Notes under the pieces: model-generated
The model's input: the letters and a program-made list of their open reading frames with translations, nothing else
What the model was told of the DNA's origin: nothing
Databases searched by the model: none
Source: Capsicum annuum
Lineage: Eukaryota > Streptophyta > Magnoliopsida > Solanales > Solanaceae
Length of the DNA: 64,000 bases
Assembly: GCF_002878395.1 (NCBI RefSeq)
Contig: NC_061114.1
Location: 149,961,970 to 150,025,969, forward strand
Reading direction: 5' to 3'
Program-made: the position numbers and the translations under genes
In this document: positions 1 through 12,436 of the stretch, one piece after another
Numbering within the stretch: the first letter of the stretch is position 1
How the letters are laid out: the number at the start of each line of letters is the position of its first letter

Positions 1-40
<40 letters not shown>
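1..40. repeat. (TA)n microsatellite
   Basis: Uninterrupted TA dinucleotide run at the window edge, at least 20 units; its true length is cut off by the window start. Confidence 0.97.
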
Positions 41-42
<2 letters not shown>

Positions 43-1684
43 CAAAAATTGATCACTAATTATACGAATTTAATTGTATGTAAACATTACATGAATAATG
101 ATATAATAATTTGATGTTTTATTTTATTTTGATATTATATAGGGGGCTAAATCATGATTCAACTTCGAAATTTGAAACTTTTTATTTTTAATAACATCTA
201 ATATATATTTTTTACTAGCAAAAATAAAAAAAAAGAATATTCAATTAATCTAATTTTTACCTCCCACTATAATTATTTTCTTGATTATATATATCTTAAT
301 ATGCATTTATGTGTTTTTCCACCCTTTCCGATTTATAGGAAATATCCTTTTGAGAATTTCTCATGGAATTTAAAGATGAAGTGAGCTTTACTTTATATTA
401 TGGTAGAAGAAAAATAAACAAAGGAAGCATAAAATCTATGAAGTAATAGTAATTTTTTATATATATAGTTATGTATTTCCGAAGAGCTGGAAATTTTGTG
501 ACATTTCTGATTGGTTGTCTTGTATTCTAATAAGTTTAACATGAATTATATATCAACTAATTTGTTAATTATTAATAGGTATTTTAATGGATGGTTGTTA
601 ATCTTTATATATTTTCTTTCTCTTATTTTCTTTCACATATCTTCTTTTTTAATTTTTCATATAGAAAAATTTCTCAAAAGTCTTTAAAAAGTTTCACTTA
701 AATATGGATATTATAGAGGAATTTTTCAAAATTTTCTATCTCAATTATATTTTTAGAATAAATTATTTTAATTTATTATTAATCTTAATCACCGCGCAAA
801 GCACGACTAATTTCACTAGCTTCATTGAAAAAGAAGGTATTGTGAAGATTAGTTGGTACATCGCCTTATTATTGTCCGATAATATCTAACTCATTATCGA
901 ATTAACAGATATCTTATTGATTCGCTACCGGATTAATGCATTTAAAGTTGATGATCGATAAGTCAAATCATTAAGTATAATTAGATGCCCCATAAGGGTC
1001 CCTACTTAGTTATCTTTCGCATTTATCAGTTGCAAATATATATCACTTATTGAGCAACATGTTGGCTATTCTAAAACTACTCGATTAATCTTAATACTTA
1101 TATTTCTATAGTTCTTGGTTGATAGTGAATCATGTATAATTCATCTGTACAAACTGAGCAATGTTGACAGGTAAACTCCTATCCACGTTAGTGAATCTAT
1201 CATCATTTCCTATAAAATTTTACGACCAACCTTAATTTTTTGTTAGAGCTCGCAATTTTCCTGTATAGAAGTATAATTAATTATTTATTTTCACTTTTAT
1301 CCGTAGGCATAACTAGAAAGAGATATTGATATGGTACAAAGGAAAACATTCTTACATTGAGAAAAATAATAAATGAGGATGATTTAATACTAACTCATTT
1401 TTGTCAGTTTATATTAAAATAATTTTTAAATTATTATATTTTGATTAAATCAATTAATTGAAATATTTAACATTTAAAAAGGCAATTCATTTGATTTGTA
1501 GTTTGGTTAGTTTATTTATATTATTATTTGATGAGCATTGATCGTGCTACACACAGATCTATTTTCAATGTTGAAGAAAACAGTGTCATCATGTTAAGTG
1601 GGAGTATAATGCTCTGTATCATGTGGAACAAGATTTGTACCATTACATCAATAAAGCTTATTACAAAGATCAAAATTATACACA
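41..1684. other. AT-rich intergenic DNA, no gene recognised
   Basis: Very AT-rich with many short poly-A and poly-T runs. Short open frames (for example 704-889 and 1528-1731) have no recognisable domain and the low-complexity composition expected of chance. It ends exactly where the left LTR of element A begins. Confidence 0.6.
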
Positions 1685-3710
1685 TGACACGAGTTGAACC
1701 AGGGCCTTGTCGTACTGGGTTCCCAAGTTAAACCAGGATCGGGGACCACCCCCGTTACCCAACCCAACCTCTAAATACGCATACCCTGAAGCAGATGAAT
1801 TCCAAACATATAACAAGATAGTATTTACTACGATCCCAGACTCTGGTATAGGTCGATAACAGTGACCAACCCGAACAAGTCCAACCATCTATTTCCAACC
1901 AATAACCATAACCAAACCAATATAAAACCAAGTTCATATCCATAACATAACATAAAAGGACAGAACAATCATAAATTGAATCAATCGATATCAGCCCCAA
2001 AACCAATGCCAATACTAAGGCTGACACCAATACCGACACCGCCCATTCCAACCCATAGTAGTCACACAAGTCTGTAACAAAAAGAAAAACAATATCAGTT
2101 GGAACATGTCTCTAACCATAACCAAAATCAATATCCATAAAATGACCAAAGTATGTAAAGACATCCATGATATGAAATGGAGCCATCCAAAATATGGAAG
2201 ATCACCATTTTAATTCAATCGCTGATCCCGAATCTGATCACTAGTAAGAGGATATAAATGGCCGGTTTCTGCATCGTGTGGAGATACAGTTGCCTAAAGA
2301 CGGGTTAGCGGGTGAATGCTATCATAAACTATGGATAAGGATAAAATAATACCATCCAGTAAAAATTAAGTAAACCAACCATATACAAACAACCAAACAT
2401 ATATGTATATATATATATAACCATGTCGGGAAATAGAGCCGGGTTTAGCATGCCTTTAAAATCATTAACCTAGGTATAAGTAGCTTAACCATCCTAGAAC
2501 CACCCACGGGATATATGGGTCTAGTGTAACCCCCTAAGCAGGCCTTGATACGTGTAGCCACACAAACTAGAGATACCATAAGAGTAGGGGATTCTCGAGT
2601 ACCCTTCGCTCTCCATGATACATATGTATAATGCATTTAGAGGATTCCCATGTACCTCATAGTATTATATAGGGTCGCTATGACCAACCCTCATATCGAA
2701 AAACATGAGTTTCTAGTGTTCATCCAATGGACTCGCACCTTCATGGTAGCTATCACACCCCACCATTATTGCCCAATTAAAACCATTACCATCCAACCAA
2801 ATCATTATTCCATTATTATTAACCAAGGCTATGTGTAGTGGTATCGTCATACCGACTATAGCTTGCAAGCAATGTCCTTAGCCAACCTTTTTATGCAAGG
2901 GGATTCCATATACCCATAGATTACATTATCAAGTTAACGTTGAGGAATCCCGTGTACCCCACAAGTGTTTCATTATTATGTTTGCTTAGGGGAATCAATG
3001 TACTCCATAAGTTGTTCATTAGCATGTTTACTTGGGGGATTCCTTTGTACAAGAAAGTTTAATTAACCATAATCATGACCACCAAACCTTACCATTTAAA
3101 CATTTCAAACCATTTAAACCATTTAGGGTTCCATTACCAAACCATACTAAGCAATAGTTCCATTAATAGTCCAAAAATGTAATAAAAGCGCATTATCATT
3201 GGCATTTTCTCAAACATATTGGGGGTATAGTGTTTCCAAAACTAATTTAAATTACCAATTTAATATTCCAATGCAACCAATTGTCCAAACAACTATTAAA
3301 GCATGTAAAAACATAATTAGAATATTAAAAAAATCATAACCAAGCATTTAATACCAAAACCCAACATATATTTGAAAACCCCAAAACCATACAATAATCA
3401 TGCCATGAAAACTTTCTATAAAACATGCCTTCAGTTGGAACTAACAATTAGGGAGGAGTACATGCCTAATATTATGAATATGATGGAGAGAAATCACTTA
3501 TACAAGCCCCAAATTTATCCACTAGATGAAACCCTAGCCTTCTTTTACCCAAGAGACTTAGAGAAAATTAGAGAGAGTTTCTAAGTGTTTAAGATTAGAA
3601 AAATAGGGTAAATGATGTCCTAATAGTGATATAAGTTGTAGGGCCTTAAGCGGTTAAGTGGGCAATGTCCCGATTACCCCTAACTTAAACTGCTTAAAAT
3701 TCCTATCAGA
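1685..3710 (-). repeat. Element A 3' LTR (U3 start missing)
   Basis: Aligns by eye along its whole length with 7270-9317, including distinctive blocks such as the two near-identical passages ending in 'tatagcttgcaagcaatgtc'. On the minus strand it ends TGTCA at 1685. Homology to the right LTR stops near 3710, so about 50 bases at the U3 end are absent and are replaced by an unrelated palindromic stretch. Short open frames within it are LTR shadows, not genes. Confidence 0.88.
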
Positions 3711-3840
3711 TGGTATGACTCTCCCATACCAGTCGTACCCTTCCATACGAGTGGTACCCACCATCGTACCCTAGGCCTCCCCCTGGACCCAACACTGTAC
3801 AACATATAGCTTACCCAACCCAAGTCATACCACCATCGTT
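3711..3840 (-). repeat. Junction filler rich in short inverted words
   Basis: Lies between the broken integrase linker and the truncated 3' LTR. It is a dense set of near-inverted words (tggtatgac, cataccagtcgtac, gagtggtac, catcgtacc) and is GC-richer than its surroundings. A purine-rich run on the minus strand at about 3773-3790 could be a relic polypurine tract, but it does not abut an LTR terminus. The style resembles the palindromic U3 blocks of other LTRs in this window. Confidence 0.5.
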
Positions 3841-4626
3841 AGAGTCCAAGAGATGAACTCTAAGATTAGCCAAGCAGTGAATATCGTTCACCAATTCCCG
3901 GCTCTCCTTATCCATATGAGTTAAACTCTTCATGAACAACCTGCTAAAGGTATTTACAACTACATTTGCGTTACCTGAATGGTAGTGAAGTCTCATATTA
4001 TAGTCCTTGAGAAGCTCCAACCATCTTCTCTATCTAAGATTTAGCTCCTTCTGAGTGAACACATACTGTAGACTCTTATGATAAAAAAGAATCCACGTGC
4101 GCCCATTACAAATAATGCCACCAGATTTTCAAAGCAAAAACTACCGCTAAAAGCTCCAAATCATGAGTAGGATAATTCCTCTCATGCAGCTTCAACTGCC
4201 TGGAAGCATAGGTAATTACCTTTCTATGTTGCATCAAAACACAACCAAGTCCCACCGGAGATGCATCATAATAAACCACAAACCCTTCATTACCTTCAGG
4301 AAAAGTCACAATCAGAGAGAAAGTTAGATTATTCTTAAGCTTCTCAAAACTCCCCTCACAAAAATCCAACTAAGAAAACTATACCTTCTTCTGAGTAAAC
4401 TTAGTCAATGGGGCAGCTATCGTCAAGAAACTTTTCTCAAATTGCCTATAATAACCAACCAAACCCAAAAAGCTCCAAATGTCGGTTGGAGTCGTGGGTC
4501 TAGGCCATCTCTTAACCGCTACAACCTTTTATGGATCCACCATGATCTCCTCATTAGAAATAATATAACTAAGAAAGTTAAAGCGTTCAACCAAAACTCA
4601 CACTTGGAGAATTTGACATACACACG
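3811..4626 (-). pseudogene. Element A RNase H and start of integrase linker (remnant)
   Basis: In the element the RNase H removes the RNA strand of the replication hybrid. The frame at 4106-4369 carries the RNase H entry pattern of gypsy elements: [15 protein letters not shown], then [20 protein letters not shown], then ALKIWWHYL. The frame at 3811-4020 continues into the linker (LLKDYNMRLHYH, then HCLANLRVHLLDSNDG), where a complete element would enter the integrase zinc domain. Here it stops. At least two frame changes and several stops separate these pieces from the RT upstream at 4627. Confidence 0.85.
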
Positions 4627-5720
4627 CTATTCCTTCAAGGTCTGAAACACCATATGGAGGTAATTGGTATGATCTACCTCACTCTTAGAATAAACCAGAG
4701 TGTAATCAATGAACATAATGATAAAAATATCCAAAAACTTCCTGAAAACCCTATTTATCAAATCCATAAATGCCGTTGGGGCATTAGTCAAACTGAATGA
4801 CATAACTAAGAAGTCAAAATACCCATACCGAGTATGAAAAGCTATCTTAGGGATATCCGCCTCCCTAATCTTAAGTTGATGATACCTATACCAAAGATCC
4901 ATCTTAAAAAAGAATTTGGCACTTTGCAACTGATCAAATATGTCATCTATCCTTAGAAGAGAATACTTGTTCTTAATGGTCACCTTGTTCAACTGTCGAT
5001 AGTCAATACACATCCAAAAGAAACCATCTTTCTTCCGCACGAATAATAATGGTACACCCCAAGGGGACACACTAGCATGGATGAAACCCTCAATTAAAAG
5101 ATCCTTAAGTTGCTCCTTGAGTTCCCTCAACTTAGCTGAAGCCATTCTATAAAAAGGAACAGATATTGGACGAGTGTTTGAGATAAAATAAATACCAAAC
5201 TCAATCTCCCTATCCGGAAGAACACCAGGAAGATCATCTGGAAAGACCTCAGGAAACTCATTTACCACCATAACCAAATACAAAAAAGGACCTTCCGAGT
5301 TAGATTCTTTAACCCAGATTAGATGATAGAGACTCCCTTGGGAGATTAATCTCTGAGCTCTAAGATAAGAAATAAACCTTCCCCTAGGATCTAGGGAACC
5401 ACCCTCCCACTCAATAACTGGTTCACCTGGGAACTTAAAGATGACCTTACGGGTTCGAAAATCTAAGGACGCGTAATAAGAGTGTAACCAATCCATCCCC
5501 AGAATAACATCAAAATCCACCATATCAAGTTTAAATAAATCCACCAAAATCTACTTACTAGCAACAGATACCACACCCCCCAATAGACTTTCTTAGAAAT
5601 CACAGAGTCACCGACTGGGGTCGAAATAGAAAAAGAATCTAAAATAACCTCAGGATGAAAACCAAAAATACACATCCATAAATAGAGTCACATAAGAGAG
5701 AGTGGACCCAGATCAAGCAA
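4627..5720 (-). pseudogene. Element A protease C-terminus and reverse transcriptase (remnant)
   Basis: The longest open frame of the window, 306 codons at 4627-5547. Residues 1-40 are the end of the aspartic protease domain ([15 protein letters not shown]). From about residue 95 the RT begins ([16 protein letters not shown]), followed by [33 protein letters not shown] and the palm region. The catalytic box reads FIDY at residues 279-282, so the second catalytic aspartate is replaced by tyrosine and the enzyme would be inactive even without other damage. The protease start at 5575-5720 lies in another frame (STPVGDSVISKKVY) and its DSG-like site is not convincing. It would act in cytoplasmic virus-like particles. 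Confidence 0.9.
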
Positions 5721-7040
5721 ATAATACACTTCATAGGAAAAAAGTTGTAACATACTAGTCATGACATCATGTGATGCCTCAGATTTCTGCCAAGTAGCAA
5801 AAGCATATAACTGATTCTGACCGGTGTTGGTACCAGAAGAAAAAATAGGTGCAGAAGCAGCACCCTTTGGTGTAGGAGCAGGAGATAAAGCAATCGGAGC
5901 CTTACTCTCTCTCGAAGAACCCTTACCAATCAAAAAATTTCTAAGAATATGGTCTAGATGGCCACATTTAAAACACACATCCCTACCCTCATCATAGAAA
6001 TCCAAATGGAACCTACCATAGAATTGGCAAAGAGGACATGATGAGGATGACTGAGCCCTACTTGCCTGACATTTGGCACCCTGTGTCTAGAAATTATGAC
6101 CATGTTGCCTATCACCCGACTATTTTAGGTAAGGACCACTAGTTGTAGAGAAGGAAACAAAACTCCCCCACTTATTCTTTGGCCACTTACCTCCTTCTCG
6201 ACCACCTTGCTATTAAAGACTACCTTATTCAGATGACCTGAACTACTTACCCTGCCTTTCTCCAAGCTCAGCCTGCTTTCTTTTTTTCCTCTTCTACCTA
6301 TTTCATATGAACCACCAACCTAGAAATATCCATATGTTTGATCAACAATACAGTCTTGATTTCAAGGATCAAATCTCAAGATAGTCCATAAGTGAACTTT
6401 CTTATCTTGGCCCTCATATCAGACACTAATTCCAGAGCATACCTAGACAGCTGATGAAATTTCAAGGCATATTCCTTGACCGATATTTTTCTTTATCTCA
6501 AATTGACAAATTCCTCCGCCTTAGCTTGTCTTAATTCTTAAGTAAATAAGTGATCCAGAAAAGCGTTAGAGAAAGTATCCCATAAAATTTACTCCTCAAA
6601 TCATCTCTCACCCTATCCCACTCCTTATACCATTGGTACGCCACATCCTTAAGCTAATAAGAAGAAAACTTCACCCCTTCCACATTTGTGGTCTGCATTA
6701 CCTTGAAATTTTTCTCCATCTCATCCAAGAAACCTTGGGGATCCTTCTCCACCTTTACACCAATAAAAGTAGGAGGATTCATCTTCATAAACTTGCCAAC
6801 CCTTATGGTCTCAACAGACCGATGCATCCTGCTCAGCTTGAGCAATAACTAACTGAGCAATAACATAAATCAATTGATGAAATTTTGCATTCATCACCTC
6901 ACCCTGAGGAGGACTAGTAGAAACTAGTGTAACTCCAGAATAATTAGAGATAGGACCCCTAGGTCGAGTATGGATCCCCTGAGTAGTATGTGTCCTTTCA
7001 ATATTATCCCCAATGAGGAAAAAGGAGTTGCTTTGCGTCT
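5690..7040 (-). pseudogene. Element A gag (remnant)
   Basis: Capsid-type gag, broken by numerous stops and frameshifts. Near 6950-6990 the minus strand reads RPRGPISNYSGV, typical of a chromovirus gag N-terminus. A Retrotrans_gag stretch follows (KISVKEYALKFHQLSRYAL, about 6430-6500). The zinc knuckle is at 5932-5975: C, C and H are present in the CX2CX4HX4C pattern, but the last cysteine is phenylalanine. The knuckle would bind element RNA for packaging. No convincing start codon survives. Confidence 0.8.
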
Positions 7041-7144
7041 CAGATCATCTAGGTATGATCTGAAAAGCAAACAAAAGTAGGATTAATGAAAATTCCAGGA
7101 CTTAGACTCCAAGCTTGAAAATAGAATACCAAGAAAATAAAACA

Positions 7145-7192
7145 TTCCTAAATGCCTTATAGCCTCCCACTTATGAGTGTGGCATGCTACAC
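7145..7192 (-). promoter_or_regulatory. Conserved leader motif of element A
   Basis: On the minus strand the leader carries GGAGGCTATAAGGCATTT preceded by GCCACACTCATAAG. Element B has a near copy at 14911-14955 and the LARD a shorter one at 32791-32814. In element A and the LARD the motif lies about 85 nt from the primer site. Conservation in non-coding RNA suggests a cis-acting signal such as packaging or dimerisation (inference). Confidence 0.6.
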
Positions 7193-7252
7193 ATCCTTAA
7201 AAGAGACACGACTTGGCACAGTTTTGTGGACTCCCAATTGACCATGAACCTA

Positions 7253-7267
7253 GGACTCTGATACCAA
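7253..7267 (-). other. Primer binding site, initiator-Met tRNA type (element A)
   Basis: Minus strand reads TTGGTATCAGAGTCC. TGGTATCAGAG matches the 3' end complement of plant initiator methionine tRNA, the usual primer of gypsy and copia elements. It lies 3 nt from the inner end of the 5' LTR and fixes the orientation of element A. Confidence 0.92.
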
Positions 7268-7269
7268 CT

Positions 7270-9317
7270 TGACATAACCCAAACCAGGGCCTTGTAGTAA
7301 TGTGCAACCCAAGTCCAACCAGGACTGGAACCACCCTCGTTACCGAACCCAACCTCCAAATACACATACCCTGAGTCTGGTAAATTCTAAATATATAGTA
7401 AGATAGTGTTTACTATGATCCCAGACTCTGGGATATGTTTATAATTGTGACCAACTGAACAAGTACAACCATATATTTCCAACCAACAACCATAACCAAA
7501 CTAATATAAAACCAAGTTCTTGTCTATAACATAACATAAAATGATGAAACAATCATAAATTTAGTCAAATGGTATTGCCCCAATACTAATGCCATTACTA
7601 AGGCGACACCAATACTGACACCACCTATTCTATCTCATAGTAGTCACACAAGCCTCTAACAAAAAAAAATAATATTTAATTCGGATATGCCCCCAACCAT
7701 AACCAAAACCAATATCCATAAAATGCCAAAGTATGTAAAGACATCCATGATATGAAATAAAGCCTTCCAGAATATGAAAGCTCACCACTTCAATCCAATA
7801 GCTCATGAGAAGATGAATGGGCGATTCCTACATCGCATAGGGATACAGCCGCCCAAAGATGATTTAGTAGGTGAATGCTAGCATAAACTCAAGATAAGGA
7901 TAAAATAATGCCATCTAATAAAAACCAAGTAAACCAACCATATGCACAAAACCATGCATATATATATAAAATTATACCGGGAAAGGAAATCGAGTTTAGC
8001 ATGCCATTAAAATCATTAACCTGGGTATGTGTAGCTTAACCATCCTAGAATTATCCACGAGCTATATGGGTCCAGTGTAACCCCCTGAATGGTCCCCGAT
8101 GCATGCCGCACTAAATAGAGATACTATAAGAGTAGGGGATTCCTAAATACCCTTCGCTCTCAATGATACATATGTACAGTGTACTTAGAGGATTCCTATG
8201 TACCTCATAGTATCATATATGGTCGCTATGACCAACCCTCATGTCGGCAAACATGAGTTTCTAATGTTCGTCCATTGGACTCGTATCTTCACGGTTACCT
8301 ATCACACTCTGCTATTATTACCCAATTAAAACCATTACCATCCAACCAAACCATTATTCTATTATTATTAACCAAGGCTATGAGTAGTGGTATCGTTATA
8401 CCGACTATAGCTTGCAAGCAATGTCCTTAGCCAATCTTTTTATGTAAGGGGTTTTCCATGTACCCATAAATTACATTATCAAGTTAACTTAGGGGAATCC
8501 TATGTATCCCAACAAGTGTTCCATTATTATGTTTTCTTGGAGGAATCCCATGTACCCCACAAGTAGTTCATTAGTATGTTTACTTGGGGGATTCCCTTGT
8601 ACCCCACAAGAAAGTTTAATTAACCATAACCATGACCACCAAACCTTACCATTTAACCATTCTAAACAATTTAAACCATTTATACCATTTAGGGTTCCAT
8701 TACCAAACCATACCATGCAATAGTTTTATTAAAAGTCCAAAAATATAGTAAAAACATTATCATAGGCATTTTATCAAACATGTTGGGGGCATAGTATTTC
8801 CAAAACCAATTCCAATTACCCATTTACCATACCCATGAAACCAATTTTCCAAACCACCATTAAAATATGTAAAAACATAATTAAAACATAGGAAAAACCA
8901 TAACCAAGCATTTAATACCAAAACCCCAACATATATTTGAAAACCCCAAAACCATACAATAATTATGCCATGAAAACATTGTATAAAATATTCCATTAGT
9001 TAGAACTAATAATGTGGGAGGAGTACATGCCTTACATTATTAAGATGATGGAGAGAAATCACTCGTACAAGCTCCAAATTGATCCTTTAGATAAAACCCT
9101 AGCCTCTTTTACCTAAGAGTCTTAGAGAAAATTAGAGAGAGTTTTTAAGTATTTAAGATTAGAATATTAGGGTAAATAATGTCTCAATAGTGATATAATT
9201 CATGGGACATTAAGAGGTTAAGTGGGGAAATGTCTAGATTACCCCCAACTTAAACTACTTAAATTCCTGTCAAATCCAAAAAATTTTCTAAGGGTCTAAA
9301 TCTGGGGTGTTTCAACA
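7270..9317 (-). repeat. Element A 5' LTR
   Basis: On the minus strand it starts TGTTGAAACACC at 9317 and ends GGGTTATGTCA at 7270, giving TG...CA termini directly followed by the primer site. About 2,048 bp. Its partner is 1685-3710. The open frames at 8489-8996 are chance frames inside the LTR. Confidence 0.9.
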
Positions 9318-9821
9318 TGATTGATGCAATTACATTGGTAAAACTTATTGAAAAGATCTAAGTTAATGTGAATTCAAATCATTGTAGTAGGCAGCATAAG
9401 TTACATGTGGGAAAAAGGAGACATTATTCAAAGTTAGATAATAGTTATATGTCAGAATTCACAACTAATACCTTTAAGTTGTAAAGCAATAGCCATATAG
9501 TACTTGAAATGAGAGGACCATATAAATACTAAATTTTAATTAAATAGATAAAGATAAAAGAATCATTATTCACCAAAAGAATGGTCAAAAGAAATGTGAA
9601 ACTTACCTGACAACATATTAAGGAGCAGTCAAGATTGTGCAACCACTATAATTATTGCATTCAAATATGTGTGCAACACAAAATTAAAGGATAATTCAAT
9701 TCAAAGATGTTATTCATATGATTACATTGTTATCTTATATCATTCTTTTTCCTTTTTACTATTATATGGTTCAATTAGTCAATTTATTTTTTTAAAGATT
9801 TGATAATTCTAAAAGTACGGG
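9318..9821. other. AT-rich spacer, nothing recognised
   Basis: Unique-looking AT-rich DNA between element A and the solo LTR. The first 40 bases resemble 1627-1671 on the other side of element A. Confidence 0.5.
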
Positions 9822-12436
9822 TGTAACCCCAGAATCTGGTACCCAGAATGCTACATGGTGCTCATGACCCCGAAGGACCGCAAGATAACCATGACTAATC
9901 TTTGTACCTATATACTGCATGTTATACTATATAATTGCGGAAACATGAACCGAAAGGCCATAAGGTTCAAAACTGTAGCATAATATCTGATAAAATATAA
10001 CATCTGGGTGGGGTATGAAATACCCAAAAACATAACAAATGAAATAACTAACTAAACATGATATTTTGAAAAACCTCTAACTGACTGAACTGTCTAAATA
10101 AGGAGTTGATGAGATATGTCCCCAACTAACTCCAACTAATAAATTAATTAATGAGATAATAAAGAAATGATCATGTCCTTGAAGGATGAGGACTCACTAC
10201 TAACTGACTGTTGATATCTAGAATCTACTGATATTCTGGAGTTTGTGTCTCTAAACCTATGGTATAAAACACCATAGTGCAAATGCGTCAGTACTTTGAA
10301 TATACTGGTATACATGTGAGGTAGGTTGAATGCATGGGGTTCATATGCATGAATAATACTGGCAAACTAACTAATATGAACATGAGAATACATACATGAA
10401 TACGCAGTAACTATAGTTGAGATTGTGATAACATAAATTTATTGATAACTAATATGACTGATAGCTGAGTTTTGATGACTGATGCAACTAATAACATGAG
10501 TGACTGTATCTGATAGTCCTGAATCTGATGGAACTAGCTAAATTCTATACTATTATGAGTTGACTATATCTGACAGTCCTAAATTTTATAGAACTATCTG
10601 AGTTCTATTACTCAGACTGAATGACTGTATCTGACAGTCCTGATTCTATAACTAAAACTATGGGAAGTAGACCTTTAACCAACATGCCTCTAATACGCTA
10701 TTATAACTGAGTTGGGGTCCAATTTATAACCCCAATTGGAAGTGTGTCAATACTGCGCCACTAGTAAGGACAAGCTGTGAGTGAACCTCATATAACAGGT
10801 AACTCTAGTGAGAATGGTGGGAACCCTTATATAACAGGTTAATCCACCTCATCTACCCTCATATAATAGGCTATGATGTCTCAACCTATGCTGGCTATGT
10901 AGTTTTGGAATGCAAGGACTGCTTCCAAGAATCAGACCCTCATATAACAAGTGAGTTCCTATCTTTGGGTTCACTCGGTGCTAATTCCTACTCTCATCTG
11001 AATAGAAATTGAACATGGATCACTGAACTGAATTAACTAAGTTCCGTTGACTAGCGGAATATTACTGAGATTACTGGGATTACTGAGTTTTCCTGAGTCA
11101 TGAGACTGACTTTATACTATGGATTACATCTTGGCTAAGGATATCGTGAAAATATGGCACTAATTCTAGGCACACAACTATATTTTTCGGGTACAAGTAC
11201 CCCCAGGACTCGATGGAAGAAAACTGACAAAGCATAAATTTCTTGAATACATGATCAGATCAACAGTCCATTAAATAATAAGTTGGAGAATTCATAAAGT
11301 TCAAGTTCTAAAGCACCACAAAGGCCACACATATATCCATAATTCATTGACTAAGACATTTCATCAAACACTTGACATGCATGAACTTGTACATGAGTGG
11401 GGATTTCATATTATCATACTAGTAGCACACTTTTTCTTCACATAGGTATTTAATAAAACACATGGTAAGTATAGTATATGTAGACAACATTACACAACAA
11501 GTAAACATCATGATTCAATTCTAATTTCACCATTCAAGGGCTTAATCATGGATTCACATGAAGCTACACCTATAATAATTAATTCCACTTAAGATTTATC
11601 ACTAGACATGGATTAGAATTTAATTGGTCATTATCAATATGAACAAAAGCAAACCCAATATGACATTCATAAAATCCATATACTTGAACTTTGAAAAGAG
11701 ATTTTTAGGCTTCATGGACGACAGGAGTCCATGAATGAACACTATGCATACCTAGGTGAGTGATTTATTGAAGATCTGTGAAGGACAACTTAAATTCTTG
11801 GCTTGGAATCAAGCACCTAGGTTTCTTGTTCTTGGGAATTGATCTTTGAGAGAAACCATAATTTGTTGTTGTAGAAGAATAATGAAATTATGAGCTATGG
11901 TCAGGTGTAATTGGGGTTTAAATTGGGTGTAAAAAGACCCAAATACCCTTTTAAAATTGGTTTAAAATTAACTAAATGGGGTGTGCGATGGTCCATCGCT
12001 GGGTCGATGATCCGTCTATCCTGACTATTGTATCTGGGCAGAATAGGGGTTTACTGTCTCTCTTGCGACGGCCTGAGCAACGGTCCATCACTAGCTCGAC
12101 GATCCGTCGGCTTGGGTCGTCGCTTTTAGGCAAAAGGTGGTCTCACTGCCTCGCTACGACAATATGGCCAACGATTCATCACTAGCCCGATGGTCCGTCA
12201 GCCTCCACCGTCGCACCTGGGCGATTTTGACTGCCTTCTGTATTTCTCTATAACTTTCTTCTCCGATATCGGATTTGGATGAAATTGGTATCGTTGGAAA
12301 GCTAATTCAATTTTCCACTTAACAAAAAGTGAAAATCTTAAAAATCTCACATGTATAAAAAGAGATTCATATTTCAAAGTAAGTTTCTGACATTCTTGGA
12401 ATGATTTCTAGCTAGGAAAAAGTACCGAGTATTACA
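9822..12436 (-). mobile_element. Solo LTR of a gypsy family related to the LARD at 26.5-35.4 kb
   Basis: Begins TGTAACCCC and ends TATTACA on the plus strand, so read on the minus strand it is TGTAATACTC...GGGTTACA. Flanks are ACGGG (9817-9821) and ACGGA (12437-12441), a 4 of 5 target duplication. No primer site, polypurine tract or coding sequence accompanies it, the signature of LTR-LTR recombination. Its left end shares order and words with the LTRs starting at 26510, 32917 and 54450 (CAAGATAACC block), and 12287-12306 is the conserved 20-mer described in the findings. About 2.6 kb. Confidence 0.85.
11976..12225. repeat. GC-rich degenerate palindromic array in the solo LTR
   Basis: Three loose repeats of about 75 bp built from words such as gatggtccatcgctgg, cgatgatccgtc, cggtccatcactag and gatggtccgtcagcc. 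The GC content jumps relative to the flanking AT-rich LTR. Its place next to the conserved 20-mer corresponds to the U3 block of the related LTRs. The 69-codon open frame here is a by-product of the GC richness. Confidence 0.75.

Larger units (their letters stand above)
1685..9317 (-). mobile_element. Element A: degenerate Ty3/gypsy chromovirus-like LTR retrotransposon
   Basis: Two homologous ~2 kb LTRs (1685-3710 and 7270-9317) flank gag, protease, reverse transcriptase and RNase H remnants, all on the minus strand. The primer site beside the right LTR fixes the orientation: the right LTR is the 5' LTR. Domain order is that of Ty3/gypsy. The RT and RNase H wording resembles the Tekay/Del chromovirus lineage (inference). 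Integrase and chromodomain are missing; the coding part stops in the RNase H-integrase linker and about 130 bp later the 3' LTR begins, already missing its first ~50 bases. The expected 5 bp target duplication is not visible, in keeping with the damaged left end. Confidence 0.88.

Noticed and set aside
8489..8996. Open frames of 73-78 codons on both strands
   Set aside because: They lie wholly inside the element A 5' LTR, overlap on opposite strands, and the partner LTR does not keep them open.
11976..12185. 69-codon open frame in a GC-rich island
   Set aside because: Located in the palindromic U3 block of a solo LTR, with no domain; openness follows from base composition.
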